Below, one piece after another: positions 35,935-44,457 of a DNA stretch of 64,000 nt (position 1 is its first letter; each line of letters starts with the position of its first letter). Source of the DNA: Alcaligenes pakistanensis (GTDB lineage Bacteria; Pseudomonadota; Gammaproteobacteria; Burkholderiales; Burkholderiaceae_B); NCBI RefSeq assembly GCF_014652815.1, contig NZ_BMZN01000005.1, positions 328,018 through 392,017 on the forward strand. The letters run 5' to 3'. Both the position numbers and the translations under genes were made by a program. The notes beneath the pieces are model-generated. The model was not told where the DNA came from. It saw only the letters and a program-made list of their open reading frames with translations, and made no database searches.

Positions 35935-37254
35935 ATGACAACACGACTGAAACGCGCTGTGCTCGGTTTGAGTGCTTGCGCTGCAATGTTGACCATGAGT
36001 ACAGCCGCTGTGGCAGCCGAGGAGCAGTACATTCCCCTGCTGACCTACCGCACTGGCTCGTTTGCCCCACTGGGTATCCCATGGGCGGACGGCAAGCTGG
36101 ACTATCTGGCTTTGGTTAATGAACGCGATGGCGGTGTTAATGGCGTCAAGCTGACATACGAAGAGTGTGAAACAGCCTATGCGACCGACCGTGGCGTCGA
36201 GTGCTATGAGCGCATGAAAGGCAAGAATGGTGGTGCTTCGGGTTTTGACACCCAGTCCACGGGCATTACGTTCGCCCTCACCGACAAAGCCTTTGTGGAT
36301 GGAGTCACTATCGAAACGATGGGTTACGGCCTGTCGCATTCGGCGAACGGCGCGGTGTTTGAGTGGAACTTCCCCTTGCTGGGCACCTACTGGACCGCTG
36401 CTGACGTGATGATCCAGGACATCGCCAAGCAAGTGGGCCAAGACAAGCTGAAAGATCAGCGTATTGCCTTGGTCTATCACGACTCCCCCTACGGTAAAGA
36501 GCCTATTGCCCTGTTGCAGGCACGTGCCAAAGAGCAAGGCTTCAAACTGGATCTGTACCCTGTGACTGCTCCTGGCGTGGAACAAAAATCCACCTGGCTG
36601 CAAGTGCGCAAGAACCGTCCTGATTTCGTCCTGCTGTGGAGCGCGGGGATCATGACGCCGACCGCTATCCGTGAAGCTCAAGCCGTGGGTTACCCACGCG
36701 AGAAAATTTACGGTATCTGGTGGGCTGCTTCCGAGAGCGATGTGGTCGATCTGGGCCAGACCGCCAAGGGCTACAAAGGCATCACGATCCACAACAGTGC
36801 TGGCGATGGCCCGGTGCATGACGCTGTGCGTGAGCTGCACGCTAAAGGCAAAGGCGCTGAAAACCGCGACAAGCACGTAGGTTCCTTGGCCCATACCCGC
36901 GGCATGATGATCTCCATGATGCAGGTAGAAGCCATTCGCACCGCACAAGAGAAGTATGGCAAAGGCAAGCAAATGACGCCTGAGCAAGTGCGTTGGGGCT
37001 TTGAGAACCTGGATCTGGACGAGGCACGTCTGAAAGAGCTGGGCTTTGAAGGCATCATGCGTCCCGTCAAGACCTCTTGCGCCAACCACATGGGCGACGA
37101 CTGGGCACGCATCGTGCAGTGGGACGGCAGCAAGTTCGAGGTTGTGTCTGACTGGTATCAGTCCGACAAGAACTTTGTCGATCCTTTAGTCAAAGAAATG
37201 TCGGCTAAGTACGCCGCCGAGAAGAAAATTACGCCTCGCAGCTGCGAAGGCTAA
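35935..37254 (+). CDS. ABC substrate-binding protein, LivK-like
   Basis: This 439-residue periplasmic receptor has a signal peptide ending near AVAAEE (about residue 27) and a type-1 two-lobed fold. At over 400 residues it is longer than amino-acid LivK proteins and matches the subgroup found in operons for aromatic or other carboxylic acids. GGAGG and AGGAG lie upstream of the ATG. Hairpins flank the gene on both sides, consistent with higher expression than the permeases. The ligand is unknown. Confidence 0.9.
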   Translation: MTTRLKRAVLGLSACAAMLTMSTAAVAAEEQYIPLLTYRTGSFAPLGIPWADGKLDYLALVNERDGGVNGVKLTYEECETAYATDRGVECYERMKGKNGGASGFDTQSTGITFALTDKAFVDGVTIETMGYGLSHSANGAVFEWNFPLLGTYWTAADVMIQDIAKQVGQDKLKDQRIALVYHDSPYGKEPIALLQARAKEQGFKLDLYPVTAPGVEQKSTWLQVRKNRPDFVLLWSAGIMTPTAIREAQAVGYPREKIYGIWWAASESDVVDLGQTAKGYKGITIHNSAGDGPVHDAVRELHAKGKGAENRDKHVGSLAHTRGMMISMMQVEAIRTAQEKYGKGKQMTPEQVRWGFENLDLDEARLKELGFEGIMRPVKTSCANHMGDDWARIVQWDGSKFEVVSDWYQSDKNFVDPLVKEMSAKYAAEKKITPRSCEG

Positions 37255-37262
37255 ACCCAGGC

Positions 37263-37282
37263 GCCCAGGGTTCGCCCTGGGC
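37263..37282 (+). repeat. Stable TTCG-loop hairpin after the receptor gene
   Basis: GCCCAGGG-TTCG-CCCTGGGC is a perfect 8-bp stem with a UUCG loop in RNA. It has no T-run and lies 8 bases past the receptor stop, so it probably blocks 3' decay of the receptor message. Confidence 0.65.
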
Positions 37283-37304
37283 ACTGCATTGCGTGGGGAA
37301 GATT

Positions 37305-38138
37305 ATGAGTGAGACCGTAGGCCAAGTGGATGAGACGCCCATTTTGCTGGACGTCAATGGCATCGAAGTGATTTACAACCACGTCATTCTGGTGCTTAAG
37401 GGCGTGTCCTTGCGTGTTCCAGAAGGGCGGATCGTTGCCTTGCTGGGCGCCAACGGTGCCGGTAAAACCACGACCTTGCGGGCCGTATCGAACTTGCTGC
37501 GCGCCGAGCGTGGTGATGTGACTAAAGGCCAGATTCAACTGCGTGGTGAACGCATCGACCAACTGACACCGGCTGATCTGGTCAAGCGCGGCGTGGTGCA
37601 GGTTATGGAAGGGCGCCACTGTTTTGCGCACTTGAGTATCGAGGAAAACCTGCTGACGGGAGCCTATACCCGCTCCCTGTCGCGTGGCGACTTAAGCGCC
37701 GAGCTGGACAAGGTGTATCAGTACTTCCCGCGTCTGAAGCAGCGTCGTACCAGTCAGGCGGGCTATACCTCGGGCGGGGAGCAGCAGATGTGTGCCATTG
37801 GGCGTGCCTTGATGGCCAATCCGGGCATGATCTTGTTGGACGAACCCTCCATGGGTCTGGCGCCGCAAGTGGTGGAAGAAATTTTTGAGATCGTGCGCGA
37901 CCTGAACCAGCGCGAGCGAGTCAGCTTCTTGCTGGCCGAACAAAACACTAACGTGGCCCTGAAGTATGCCGACTACGGCTACATCCTGGAAAACGGCCGG
38001 GTCATGATGGACGGTCCCTCCAAAGCCTTGGCCGAGAACGAGGACGTCAAGGAGTTCTACCTGGGTGTGTCAGGTGGCGAGCGCAAGAGCTTTCGCGACA
38101 ATAAATTTTATCGGCGACGCAAGCGCTGGCTGGCTTAA
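37305..38138 (+). CDS. Branched-chain-type ABC ATPase, LivF-like
   Basis: This 277-residue ATPase has Walker A GANGAGKTT, signature TSGGEQQMCAIGRAL and Walker B ILLDEPSMGLAP. It extends about 30 residues past the usual LivF end with a basic tail (KFYRRRKRWLA). The ATG at 37305 follows GGGGAAG. It forms the nucleotide-binding pair with the LivG-like protein. Confidence 0.92.
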   Translation: MSETVGQVDETPILLDVNGIEVIYNHVILVLKGVSLRVPEGRIVALLGANGAGKTTTLRAVSNLLRAERGDVTKGQIQLRGERIDQLTPADLVKRGVVQVMEGRHCFAHLSIEENLLTGAYTRSLSRGDLSAELDKVYQYFPRLKQRRTSQAGYTSGGEQQMCAIGRALMANPGMILLDEPSMGLAPQVVEEIFEIVRDLNQRERVSFLLAEQNTNVALKYADYGYILENGRVMMDGPSKALAENEDVKEFYLGVSGGERKSFRDNKFYRRRKRWLA

Positions 38139-38236
38139 AACCCAAGGGTTTTCAATATATGAGTATGGCCAAACTGGTACTGACAAGTGAATAGAACCTG
38201 ATTTTCAGTATGGGGGTTGGCCAGGATTGAGGACGC

Positions 38237-38383
38237 ATGAAGGTGCTGTCCACTACCCTTTTTTTGACGTTTTTTTGTTTTGGGCTGCTTCTGGCCACAC
38301 GGCGTGTGGCAGCAGAGCTTGGCATCGACACGAGTCTGTCTACCGGCAGGTCGTTGGATAAAGCTGAGCGCGGGAGCGTGTGA
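38237..38383 (+). CDS. Hypothetical 48-residue exported or membrane peptide
   Basis: The frame starts at an ATG with GAGGAC at good spacing and ends one base before the next in-frame region. The product begins MKVLSTTLFLTFFCFGLLLA, a classic signal peptide or single membrane helix, and ends with a short polar tail. It lies between livF and the PaaK-like gene on the same strand. I recognise no family. It may be a real small protein of the operon or a chance frame. Confidence 0.4.
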   Translation: MKVLSTTLFLTFFCFGLLLATRRVAAELGIDTSLSTGRSLDKAERGSV

Positions 38384-38410
38384 ATGGCAATTCATCCCAA
38401 TGGAGGAGAG

Positions 38411-39691
38411 ATGAGCGAATACTACGACGAGCGCGAAACCCTGGAGCCGGCAGAGCGCGAAGCCGATTTGATGACCCGCTTGCCACAGGTGTTGCAAGCG
38501 GCCGCCAAGGGGGCCCCTGCCATTGCCATGCAACTGGAGTCGCTGGATCTGGCGGGGATACGCAGCCGCGAGGATCTGCTGGCCGTACCCGTATTTCGTA
38601 AGGGTGAACTGTTGCAGGCGCAGCTGGAAGCGCGTGAACAAGCTCGTTCCAATGCGCATTCAGCAGCCTATGCGCAATCGGTGTTTGGAGGTTTTTCCTC
38701 TATCGGTTGGGGGGCTGCCCGTAAGGTGTTTGCCTCGCCCGGTCCCATGTACGAACCTGAAAGCCGTCGCCCGGATTATTGGGGCTTTGCCCGCGCTTTG
38801 TACGCAGCCGGGTTCCGTCGCGAAGAGTTGATTTTTAACTGCTTCTCCTATCATTTCACCCCGGCCGGCTCCATGATGGAAACCGCCGCCCATGCACTGG
38901 ATTGCACGGTGTTTCCGGGTGGAGTGGGTCAGACAGAGCAGCAAGTGCAGGCTATGGCCGATCTGCGCCCCAATGGCTATACCGGCACCCCCAGTTTTTT
39001 GAAAATCATTATGGAAAAAGCCCAGTCCATGCAGGTGGAGCTACCGGGCCTGAGCAAGGCTTTGTTTTCGGGAGAGGCGTATCCGCCCTCCCTGCAAAAG
39101 TGGTTCAGCGAACACGGTGTGGCGGGCTATCAGGCCTATGGCAGCGCCGACCTGGGCATGATTGCCTATGAAACCCAGGCCCGAGAAGGTCTGGTGATGA
39201 ATGAAAACCTGATTCTGGAAATTGTGCGTCCTGGGACAGGACAGCCGGTGGAGCCCGGCGAGGTGGGCGAGGTTGTAGTGACCTCCTTTAACCCAGACTA
39301 TCCGCTGGTGCGTTTTGGCACGGGTGACTTGTCTGCTGTGATGCCGGGGCAGTCTCCTTGTGGCCGTACCAATCAGCGCATCCGTGGCTGGATGGGGCGG
39401 GCTGACCAGACGACCAAGGTGCGTGGCATGTTTGTGCATCCGGGGCAGGTGGAGCAGATTCGTCTGCGTCACAAAGAACTGGGCCAGGCCCGTCTGGTGG
39501 TACGGGGTGCCAGTGGTCAGGATCAGATGGTGTTTCAGGTGGAAGTGGCGTCCAAACCCGAAGGGCTGGAGCAAGCCTTGGCCGATTCCATCCGCGAGAT
39601 CACCAAGCTGCGTGCCCAGGTGGAGTTTACGGAGCCAGGCGCTTTGCCACGGGATGGTAAAGTCATCGAGGACCAACGCAGCTACGATTAA
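38411..39691 (+). CDS. Phenylacetate-CoA-ligase-like AMP-dependent ligase
   Basis: This 426-residue enzyme resembles PaaK: the length, the AYGSADLG motif near residue 255 and the C-terminal RIRGWMGRADQTTKVRGMF hinge fit. It activates an aryl carboxylic acid to its CoA ester with ATP. The conserved N-terminal Ser/Thr/Gly-rich loop of PaaK is weak (FSSIGWGAARKV). GGAGGAG precedes the ATG at 38411; an ATG 27 bases earlier is less well placed. It is the last clear gene of the Liv operon and provides a second ligase for it. Confidence 0.85.
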   Translation: MSEYYDERETLEPAEREADLMTRLPQVLQAAAKGAPAIAMQLESLDLAGIRSREDLLAVPVFRKGELLQAQLEAREQARSNAHSAAYAQSVFGGFSSIGWGAARKVFASPGPMYEPESRRPDYWGFARALYAAGFRREELIFNCFSYHFTPAGSMMETAAHALDCTVFPGGVGQTEQQVQAMADLRPNGYTGTPSFLKIIMEKAQSMQVELPGLSKALFSGEAYPPSLQKWFSEHGVAGYQAYGSADLGMIAYETQAREGLVMNENLILEIVRPGTGQPVEPGEVGEVVVTSFNPDYPLVRFGTGDLSAVMPGQSPCGRTNQRIRGWMGRADQTTKVRGMFVHPGQVEQIRLRHKELGQARLVVRGASGQDQMVFQVEVASKPEGLEQALADSIREITKLRAQVEFTEPGALPRDGKVIEDQRSYD

Positions 39692-39781
39692 TTCGCCATT
39701 TATATATGCACACAAGTCACAGTCGGGCTGCGGTACTATGCTGGAAAATAGTAAATACCTATACCTTTTGAGGAGAGCCCG

Positions 39782-40798
39782 ATGCGCTTTGTGCCCGTTT
39801 CTGCTGTAGTCCTGGCCTTGATGGCCAGCTTGCCTGCTGCCCAGGCCGCCACCCTGGATAATGTTAAACAGCGTGGTCACGTGCTGTGTGGCGTGACCAC
39901 CGGTTTTGCCGGTTTTTCTGCCCCTGATGACAAGGGTGTCTGGACGGGCCTGGATATTGATGTGTGTCGCTCGGTAGCGGCCGCGACCCTGGGCGATGCC
40001 AGCAAGTTCAAGGCAGTGCCTTTGAACTCGCAGCAGCGCTTCACCGCCTTGCAGTCGGGCGAAATTGATTTGTTGGCCCGCAACACCACCGTGACCCAGC
40101 AGCGCGATACCGCTGTGGGCGCTATCCACGCGGGCATCAACTTTTACGACGGCCAGGGCTTCCTGGTGTCCAAGAAATTGGGTGTTTCCAGCGCCAAGGA
40201 GTTGAACGGCGCCACTGTTTGTATGCAAACGGGCACGTCCAATGAAAACACCATGGCTGACTGGGCGCGTGCCAACAAGGTTGAGTACAAACCTGTGGTG
40301 ATCGAACAGTTCAACGAAGTGGTTAACGCTTTTGTAGCGGGCCGCTGTGACGTGTTTTCTACCGATGCCTCCGGCCTGGCTTCGATCCGTATCTCCAAAA
40401 TGGAGAACCCGGACGACTACCAGGTCTTGCCTGAAATCATTTCCAAAGAACCTCTGGGCCCATTCGTACGCCAAGGCGATGATGCCTGGCTGAATATTGT
40501 GAAATGGTCTATTCAGGCCAGCTTCAACGCTGAAGAGCTGGATGTGACCACTGCCAACGTGGACGAGAAGCTCAAGAGCAACAACCCCAACATCCAGCGT
40601 TTGCTGGGCGTGACTCCAGGTGCAGGCAAGAACTTGGGTCTGGACGAGAAATGGGCCTACAACATCATCAAGCAAGTCGGTAACTACGGCGAGTCGTTTG
40701 ACCGCAACGTCGGTAAAGGCAGTCCACTGCAAATCGAACGTGGTTTGAATGCCTTGTGGATTGATGGCGGCCTGATTTACGGTTTGCCGATTCGTTGA
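39782..40798 (+). CDS. General L-amino-acid ABC receptor, AapJ/BztA-like
   Basis: This 338-residue periplasmic receptor has a signal peptide ending at AQAA (residue 23) and the AapJ pattern TLDNVKQRGHVLCGVTTG, GLDIDVCRSVAAATLGD and LLARNTTVTQQRD. Its partners AapQMP are missing; a terminator follows directly. It may share a transporter encoded elsewhere. GAGGAG precedes the ATG. It is transcribed separately or at the end of the Liv operon, 90 bases downstream. Confidence 0.92.
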   Translation: MRFVPVSAVVLALMASLPAAQAATLDNVKQRGHVLCGVTTGFAGFSAPDDKGVWTGLDIDVCRSVAAATLGDASKFKAVPLNSQQRFTALQSGEIDLLARNTTVTQQRDTAVGAIHAGINFYDGQGFLVSKKLGVSSAKELNGATVCMQTGTSNENTMADWARANKVEYKPVVIEQFNEVVNAFVAGRCDVFSTDASGLASIRISKMENPDDYQVLPEIISKEPLGPFVRQGDDAWLNIVKWSIQASFNAEELDVTTANVDEKLKSNNPNIQRLLGVTPGAGKNLGLDEKWAYNIIKQVGNYGESFDRNVGKGSPLQIERGLNALWIDGGLIYGLPIR

Positions 40799-40825
40799 TC
40801 AATTAAAGGTCAGCGTGATAAAGAC

Positions 40826-40854
40826 AAGCAGCTCTCAAAAAGAGCTGCTTTTTT
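40826..40854 (+). terminator. Terminator after the AapJ-like gene
   Basis: AAGCAGCTCT (40826-40835) pairs with AGAGCTGCTT (40841-40850), loop CAAAA, followed by TTTT. Confidence 0.92.
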
Positions 40855-40890
40855 ATTGACTGATCGCTGCGAGCGCCCGGATGCTAAGGA

Positions 40891-40938
40891 GCCTTGAGCC
40901 TTGAGCCTTGAGCCTTGAGCCTTGAGCCTTGAGCCTTG
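40891..40938. repeat. Heptanucleotide tandem repeat (GCCTTGA)n
   Basis: Six perfect copies of GCCTTGA are followed by the partial units GCCTTG and CCTTGA. Such arrays change copy number by slippage. Because seven is not a multiple of three, any frame crossing it would shift with each unit gained or lost. Confidence 0.95.
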
Positions 40939-41069
40939 CCTTGAGGCGGTATGGGTTGTCTGAATCGGCGATTTGTTCGATCCAAGGCATTTCAAATGGC
41001 TTGAACACTGCTACATACGGGCTGTGAAAGCGCTGCGCGCGGTTGGTGACAGGGAAACACTTAGGATTG

Positions 41070-41103
41070 CTTGCCCCAATCAATCCGCGCAGTCTGGGGC
41101 AAG
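41070..41103 (-). terminator. Inverted repeat after the PH-like protein gene
   Basis: CTTGCCCCA (41070-41078) and TGGGGCAAG (41095-41103) are perfect inverted copies around 16 bases. It lies just past the stop at 41113 on the minus strand. No T-run follows, so its role as terminator is uncertain. Confidence 0.45.
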
Positions 41104-41112
41104 TCGTGAAAT

Positions 41113-41580
41113 CTAGTTTTTACGACGCAATACCAGCGAGATCTTGGCAAAGGCCACTTGCAGGTCCTGCGTGGCCCCTTGAAAGATCACCGGGCGTCCA
41201 CGTCGGGTAAAGCAGATCAGGCGCTTGGAGTTGAACAGCGGCACGAATTTGGCAAAGTGAATGTCTTGCCATTGCACTTCCCGCTTCATGATCCAGTTCT
41301 GGCGTATGCCGTTCTGATCAATGGTGGTGACGCCGTGCCACATATGCCAGGCAATCAGGATCAGACCAGTAAACAATAGGACCAGACAGCCCGCCAGCAC
41401 AGGGCTGATGGCCGCACCTTGCGGGGAGCTGGCGACAAGAGCGAAACGCACACCAATCAGGGCGAGCACTATCCAGGCACCGGCCGCCACCCATTTGGGC
41501 CAGGAACGGCCTTGGATGGGCAGTTGGCCCAAGTCCTTCAACATGGCATCAATTTCCTCTTGCGAGGGAGCTTGGCTCAT
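41113..41580 (-). CDS. Two-helix membrane protein with PH-like domain, function unknown
   Basis: This 155-residue protein has a short polar N-terminus, two membrane helices (about 32-52 and 62-82) and a C-terminal beta-rich part (GVTTIDQNGIRQNWI, ICFTRRGRPVIF) resembling bacterial PH-like domains. The start overlaps the HMG-CoA lyase stop (TGATG), so both are co-translated. No function can be assigned. A GTG six bases upstream is possible but less likely. Confidence 0.7.
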   Translation of the reverse strand: MSQAPSQEEIDAMLKDLGQLPIQGRSWPKWVAAGAWIVLALIGVRFALVASSPQGAAISPVLAGCLVLLFTGLILIAWHMWHGVTTIDQNGIRQNWIMKREVQWQDIHFAKFVPLFNSKRLICFTRRGRPVIFQGATQDLQVAFAKISLVLRRKN

Positions 41581-42503
41581 CAACACGCGGCGGCCCCTTG
41601 TTTGTTGCGGGCAGCCAAGGCATTTCCAGCGTTACTGGCGGATTTACGGTTCAGGTGAGCTGAAATCCACTGGCCTGCGTCTACGACAGCATTCAGATCA
41701 ATACCGGTTTCGATATCCAGACCCTGCATCAGGAACAGTACGTCTTCCGTAGCGACGTTGCCAGTGGCACCTTTGGCGTACGGGCAGCCGCCCAGACCGG
41801 CTACGGAACTGTGGAAAATATGAATACCGGCCTGCATGGCAGCCACGATATTGGCAATGGCCTGTCCATACGTGTCATGAAAATGGCCTGACACGTGAAC
41901 CGGATCAATCTGCTCGGTAACCATGCGCATTACTTCGTAGACTTGGCGGGCGGTACCGACGCCGATGGTGTCGGCTACGTCGATTTCATCGCAGCCCAAT
42001 TCGATCAGGCGTTGGCCAACTTTCAGCACATTGGCAGGAGCCACGGCACCTTCGTAAGGACAACCGAAGGCACAGCTGATGGAGCCGCGCAGGCGCAGAC
42101 CCGCTTCTTTGGCCGCCAGGGCGACCGGCTCAAAACGCTCCAGGGACTCTTCAATACTGCAATTGATATTGCGCTGCGAAAACGCCTGGCTGGCAGCAGC
42201 AAAAATAACCACTTCATCCGCCTTGGCGGCCAGGGCGGCTTCAAAGCCACGCATATTGGGCGTCAGAGCTGAGTAGATCGTACCGGGACGGCGCTCAATA
42301 GCCGCCATCACTTCTGCGCCGTCAGCCATTTGTGGTACCCATTTGGGCGAGACAAAGGAAGCGGCTTCCACGTTCACAAAGCCCGCATTGGACAAACGGT
42401 TGACCAGTTCGACTTTGATATCGGTAGGGATAAATTCTTTTTCGTTTTGCAGACCGTCCCGAGGGCCGACCTCCACAATCTTGACGCGCGAGGGGTATGA
42501 CAT
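41580..42503 (-). CDS. Hydroxymethylglutaryl-CoA lyase
   Basis: This 307-residue TIM-barrel enzyme cleaves HMG-CoA to acetyl-CoA and acetoacetate, the last step of leucine breakdown. VEVGPRDGLQNEKEF at residues 11-25 and the signature GLGGCPYAKGATGNVATED with the catalytic Cys are intact. AGGAAA precedes the ATG. The other leucine-pathway genes are not nearby; it is paired with the PH-like membrane protein gene. Confidence 0.93.
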   Translation of the reverse strand: MSYPSRVKIVEVGPRDGLQNEKEFIPTDIKVELVNRLSNAGFVNVEAASFVSPKWVPQMADGAEVMAAIERRPGTIYSALTPNMRGFEAALAAKADEVVIFAAASQAFSQRNINCSIEESLERFEPVALAAKEAGLRLRGSISCAFGCPYEGAVAPANVLKVGQRLIELGCDEIDVADTIGVGTARQVYEVMRMVTEQIDPVHVSGHFHDTYGQAIANIVAAMQAGIHIFHSSVAGLGGCPYAKGATGNVATEDVLFLMQGLDIETGIDLNAVVDAGQWISAHLNRKSASNAGNALAARNKQGAAAC

Positions 42504-42608
42504 GAGGTTTCCTGAAGGGATAAAAGGCTTGGGCCTAAGGGCCCTTACGTATTCGTCATGATAACTCTTGAAGGCCGGGCTGGCGTCCTAGGAACTGCCC
42601 TATGACCC

Positions 42609-43766
42609 TTAAGGTTTCAAGCGTTGGAATCGTCCGTCTGGCAAGGGTTCTATGCAGCCTGCCAGCTCCAGTTCGGCCAAGAATGCAGGCAGTTCGGTCG
42701 CCAGCAGGCCAGTACGCCGCATCAGTTGCTCGGGGCTTAAGGGAGCAAAGTCGATACGCTCCAGAATAGGACGAAGCTCGTCGGGTAAGGCATCGTACTG
42801 GACACGCTGCGATGCGGGCTGGCTGGCGGCGGTATCCAGCCTGAAGGCGGTTTGCACATTGCCCAGCTCATCCAGAATGTCCTGGGCACTTTCCACCAGC
42901 TTGGCACCTTGGCGTATCAGGGCATGGCAGCCGCGCGCCAAGGGGGAATGAATAGAGCCGGGTATGGCAAAGACCTCGCGCCCCAGCTCTCCCGCCAGGC
43001 GAGCCGTAATCAGGGAGCCACTTTGTTTTGCTGCTTCGACCACCAGCACCCCTTTTGCCAGCGCCGCCACAATACGGTTACGGCGTGGAAAGTGATGCGG
43101 CATGGCTCGGGTGCCTAAGGGAAATTCGCTCAGTAGCAGGCCGTGGGCACTGATGCGGTGCGCCAGATCGCGGTGTGCTGCCGGGTAGACCAGATCCAGC
43201 CCTGTTCCCATCACTGCAATCGTGCCTGCCGACTCTGGCCCTGCCTTCAAGGCTCCCTTATGCGCCGCCTGATCAATGCCACTGGCCAGTCCGCTGATAA
43301 TGCACCAGCCCTTGGAGGCCAGCGTGGCAGCAAAGTCTGTCGCCGTCTCCTGGCCGGACTGGGTCGCATTGCGTGCACCCACAATCGCCAGTCCGTTATG
43401 TTGCAAAACGCCCAAATTGCCATTGGCATAGAGCAACAAGGGGGCATCATGCAGGTCTAGCAGAGCAGCCGGGTACGTGGGGTCGGCCAGCGTCACAATA
43501 TGATGGTCGGGCTGCTTGAGCCAGTCCAGCGCCTGGTCAATTTGAGCCTGCAGTTCTTCCACAGGTGCTTGGCTCAGTTGTACGGCCAGTTCGCTGGGGA
43601 TATGGCGCGATAGGGTGTGAGCCGAGCTTTGATAGATTTGCGGCGGTAATCCGCAAGCGGCCAGTAATTGTCGAGCTTGGGCGGGCGCCAGTTCTGGCTC
43701 CAGCGACAGGCGCAACCAGGCGCGCAATTCTTCCGAGATTTCATCCGAGCTAAAATGATCAGGCAT
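42609..43766 (-). CDS. dprA: DNA-processing protein DprA
   Basis: This protein of about 385 residues loads RecA on incoming single-stranded DNA during natural transformation. The Rossmann-like core has LAIVGARNATQSG, SGLASGIDQAAHKGAL and FPRRNRIVAALAKGVLVVEA, and a C-terminal winged helix (about 325-380) follows. Two starts are possible, 43766 and 43790, neither with a good ribosome site; the inner one is used here. It is divergent from def, a common arrangement. Confidence 0.92.
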   Translation of the reverse strand: MPDHFSSDEISEELRAWLRLSLEPELAPAQARQLLAACGLPPQIYQSSAHTLSRHIPSELAVQLSQAPVEELQAQIDQALDWLKQPDHHIVTLADPTYPAALLDLHDAPLLLYANGNLGVLQHNGLAIVGARNATQSGQETATDFAATLASKGWCIISGLASGIDQAAHKGALKAGPESAGTIAVMGTGLDLVYPAAHRDLAHRISAHGLLLSEFPLGTRAMPHHFPRRNRIVAALAKGVLVVEAAKQSGSLITARLAGELGREVFAIPGSIHSPLARGCHALIRQGAKLVESAQDILDELGNVQTAFRLDTAASQPASQRVQYDALPDELRPILERIDFAPLSPEQLMRRTGLLATELPAFLAELELAGCIEPLPDGRFQRLKP

Positions 43767-43933
43767 AAGGCAGTGTGGCACGAAACCCATAATTGTTCTG
43801 TTTGGCCTGGACGGATTTATCCAGGGTGAATGCCGTTTTTTTGCTAGGGCTTCGTGTGGTGCCGGGGCAATCAGGTGCCGCCCTGAAACTTGTTTTATTA
43901 TATCGACTTATCGCTTTTTCTTCGGACATGACA

Positions 43934-44452
43934 ATGGCTTTGCTTCCCATCCTTAAATTTCCTGACCCACGTCTGCACACGGTTGCCAAACCTGTGCAGG
44001 AGGTCGACGACCGTATTCGCAAACTGGTCAAGGATATGGCCGAGACCATGTACGACGCGCCCGGCGTAGGCTTGGCCGCCACTCAGGTGGATGTGCACGA
44101 ACGCGTCGTGGTGATTGATGTCTCCGAGAGTGGCAACGAGCTGCTGGTGCTGATCAACCCGGAAATCACCTGGAAAAGCGACGAACTGAAGGTCTACGAA
44201 GAAGGCTGTCTGTCCGTCCCAGATACCTATGACAAGGTTGAACGCGCTGCCAATATTCGCTTCAAGGCACAAAACGAAAAAGGCGAATGGTACGAGCAAG
44301 AAGCTGATGGCCTGCTGGCCGTGTGTGTTCAGCACGAGCTGGATCACCTGGATGGCAAGGTGTTTGTAGAGTATTTATCTGTGCTCAAACGCGAGCGTAT
44401 CCGCAGCCGTTTGCGCAAGCAGCAGCGTGAAGCCCTGAAGGTGGGGCAATAG
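43934..44452 (+). CDS. def: Peptide deformylase
   Basis: This 172-residue metalloenzyme removes the formyl group from new proteins. The three motifs are [18 protein letters not shown] with the metal Cys, and [12 protein letters not shown] with two metal His and the catalytic Glu. The frame is open far upstream; the start [14 protein letters not shown] fits the family, and an ATG six bases earlier is also possible. It is followed within 5 bases by fmt. Confidence 0.95.
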   Translation: MALLPILKFPDPRLHTVAKPVQEVDDRIRKLVKDMAETMYDAPGVGLAATQVDVHERVVVIDVSESGNELLVLINPEITWKSDELKVYEEGCLSVPDTYDKVERAANIRFKAQNEKGEWYEQEADGLLAVCVQHELDHLDGKVFVEYLSVLKRERIRSRLRKQQREALKVGQ

Positions 44453-44457
44453 TAGCT

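Larger units (their letters stand above)
40855..41112. other. Non-coding gap with tandem repeat
   Basis: With the terminator just before it, this forms a 314-base stretch between convergent genes. It holds the heptanucleotide tandem array and a 9-bp inverted repeat. A minus-strand frame at 40853-41083 (76 residues) crosses the array, but lacks a ribosome site. Confidence 0.55.

Noticed and set aside
39041-40732. 563-residue open frame antisense to the PaaK-like and AapJ-like genes
   Set aside because: It is a shadow of two well-supported genes and their gap.
40891-40938. CRISPR array
   Set aside because: Units are 7 bases without spacers; it is a simple tandem repeat.
40853-41083. 76-residue minus-strand frame over the heptanucleotide repeat
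   Set aside because: No ribosome site and a repeat-driven tail; kept only as a remark because slippage would alter it.
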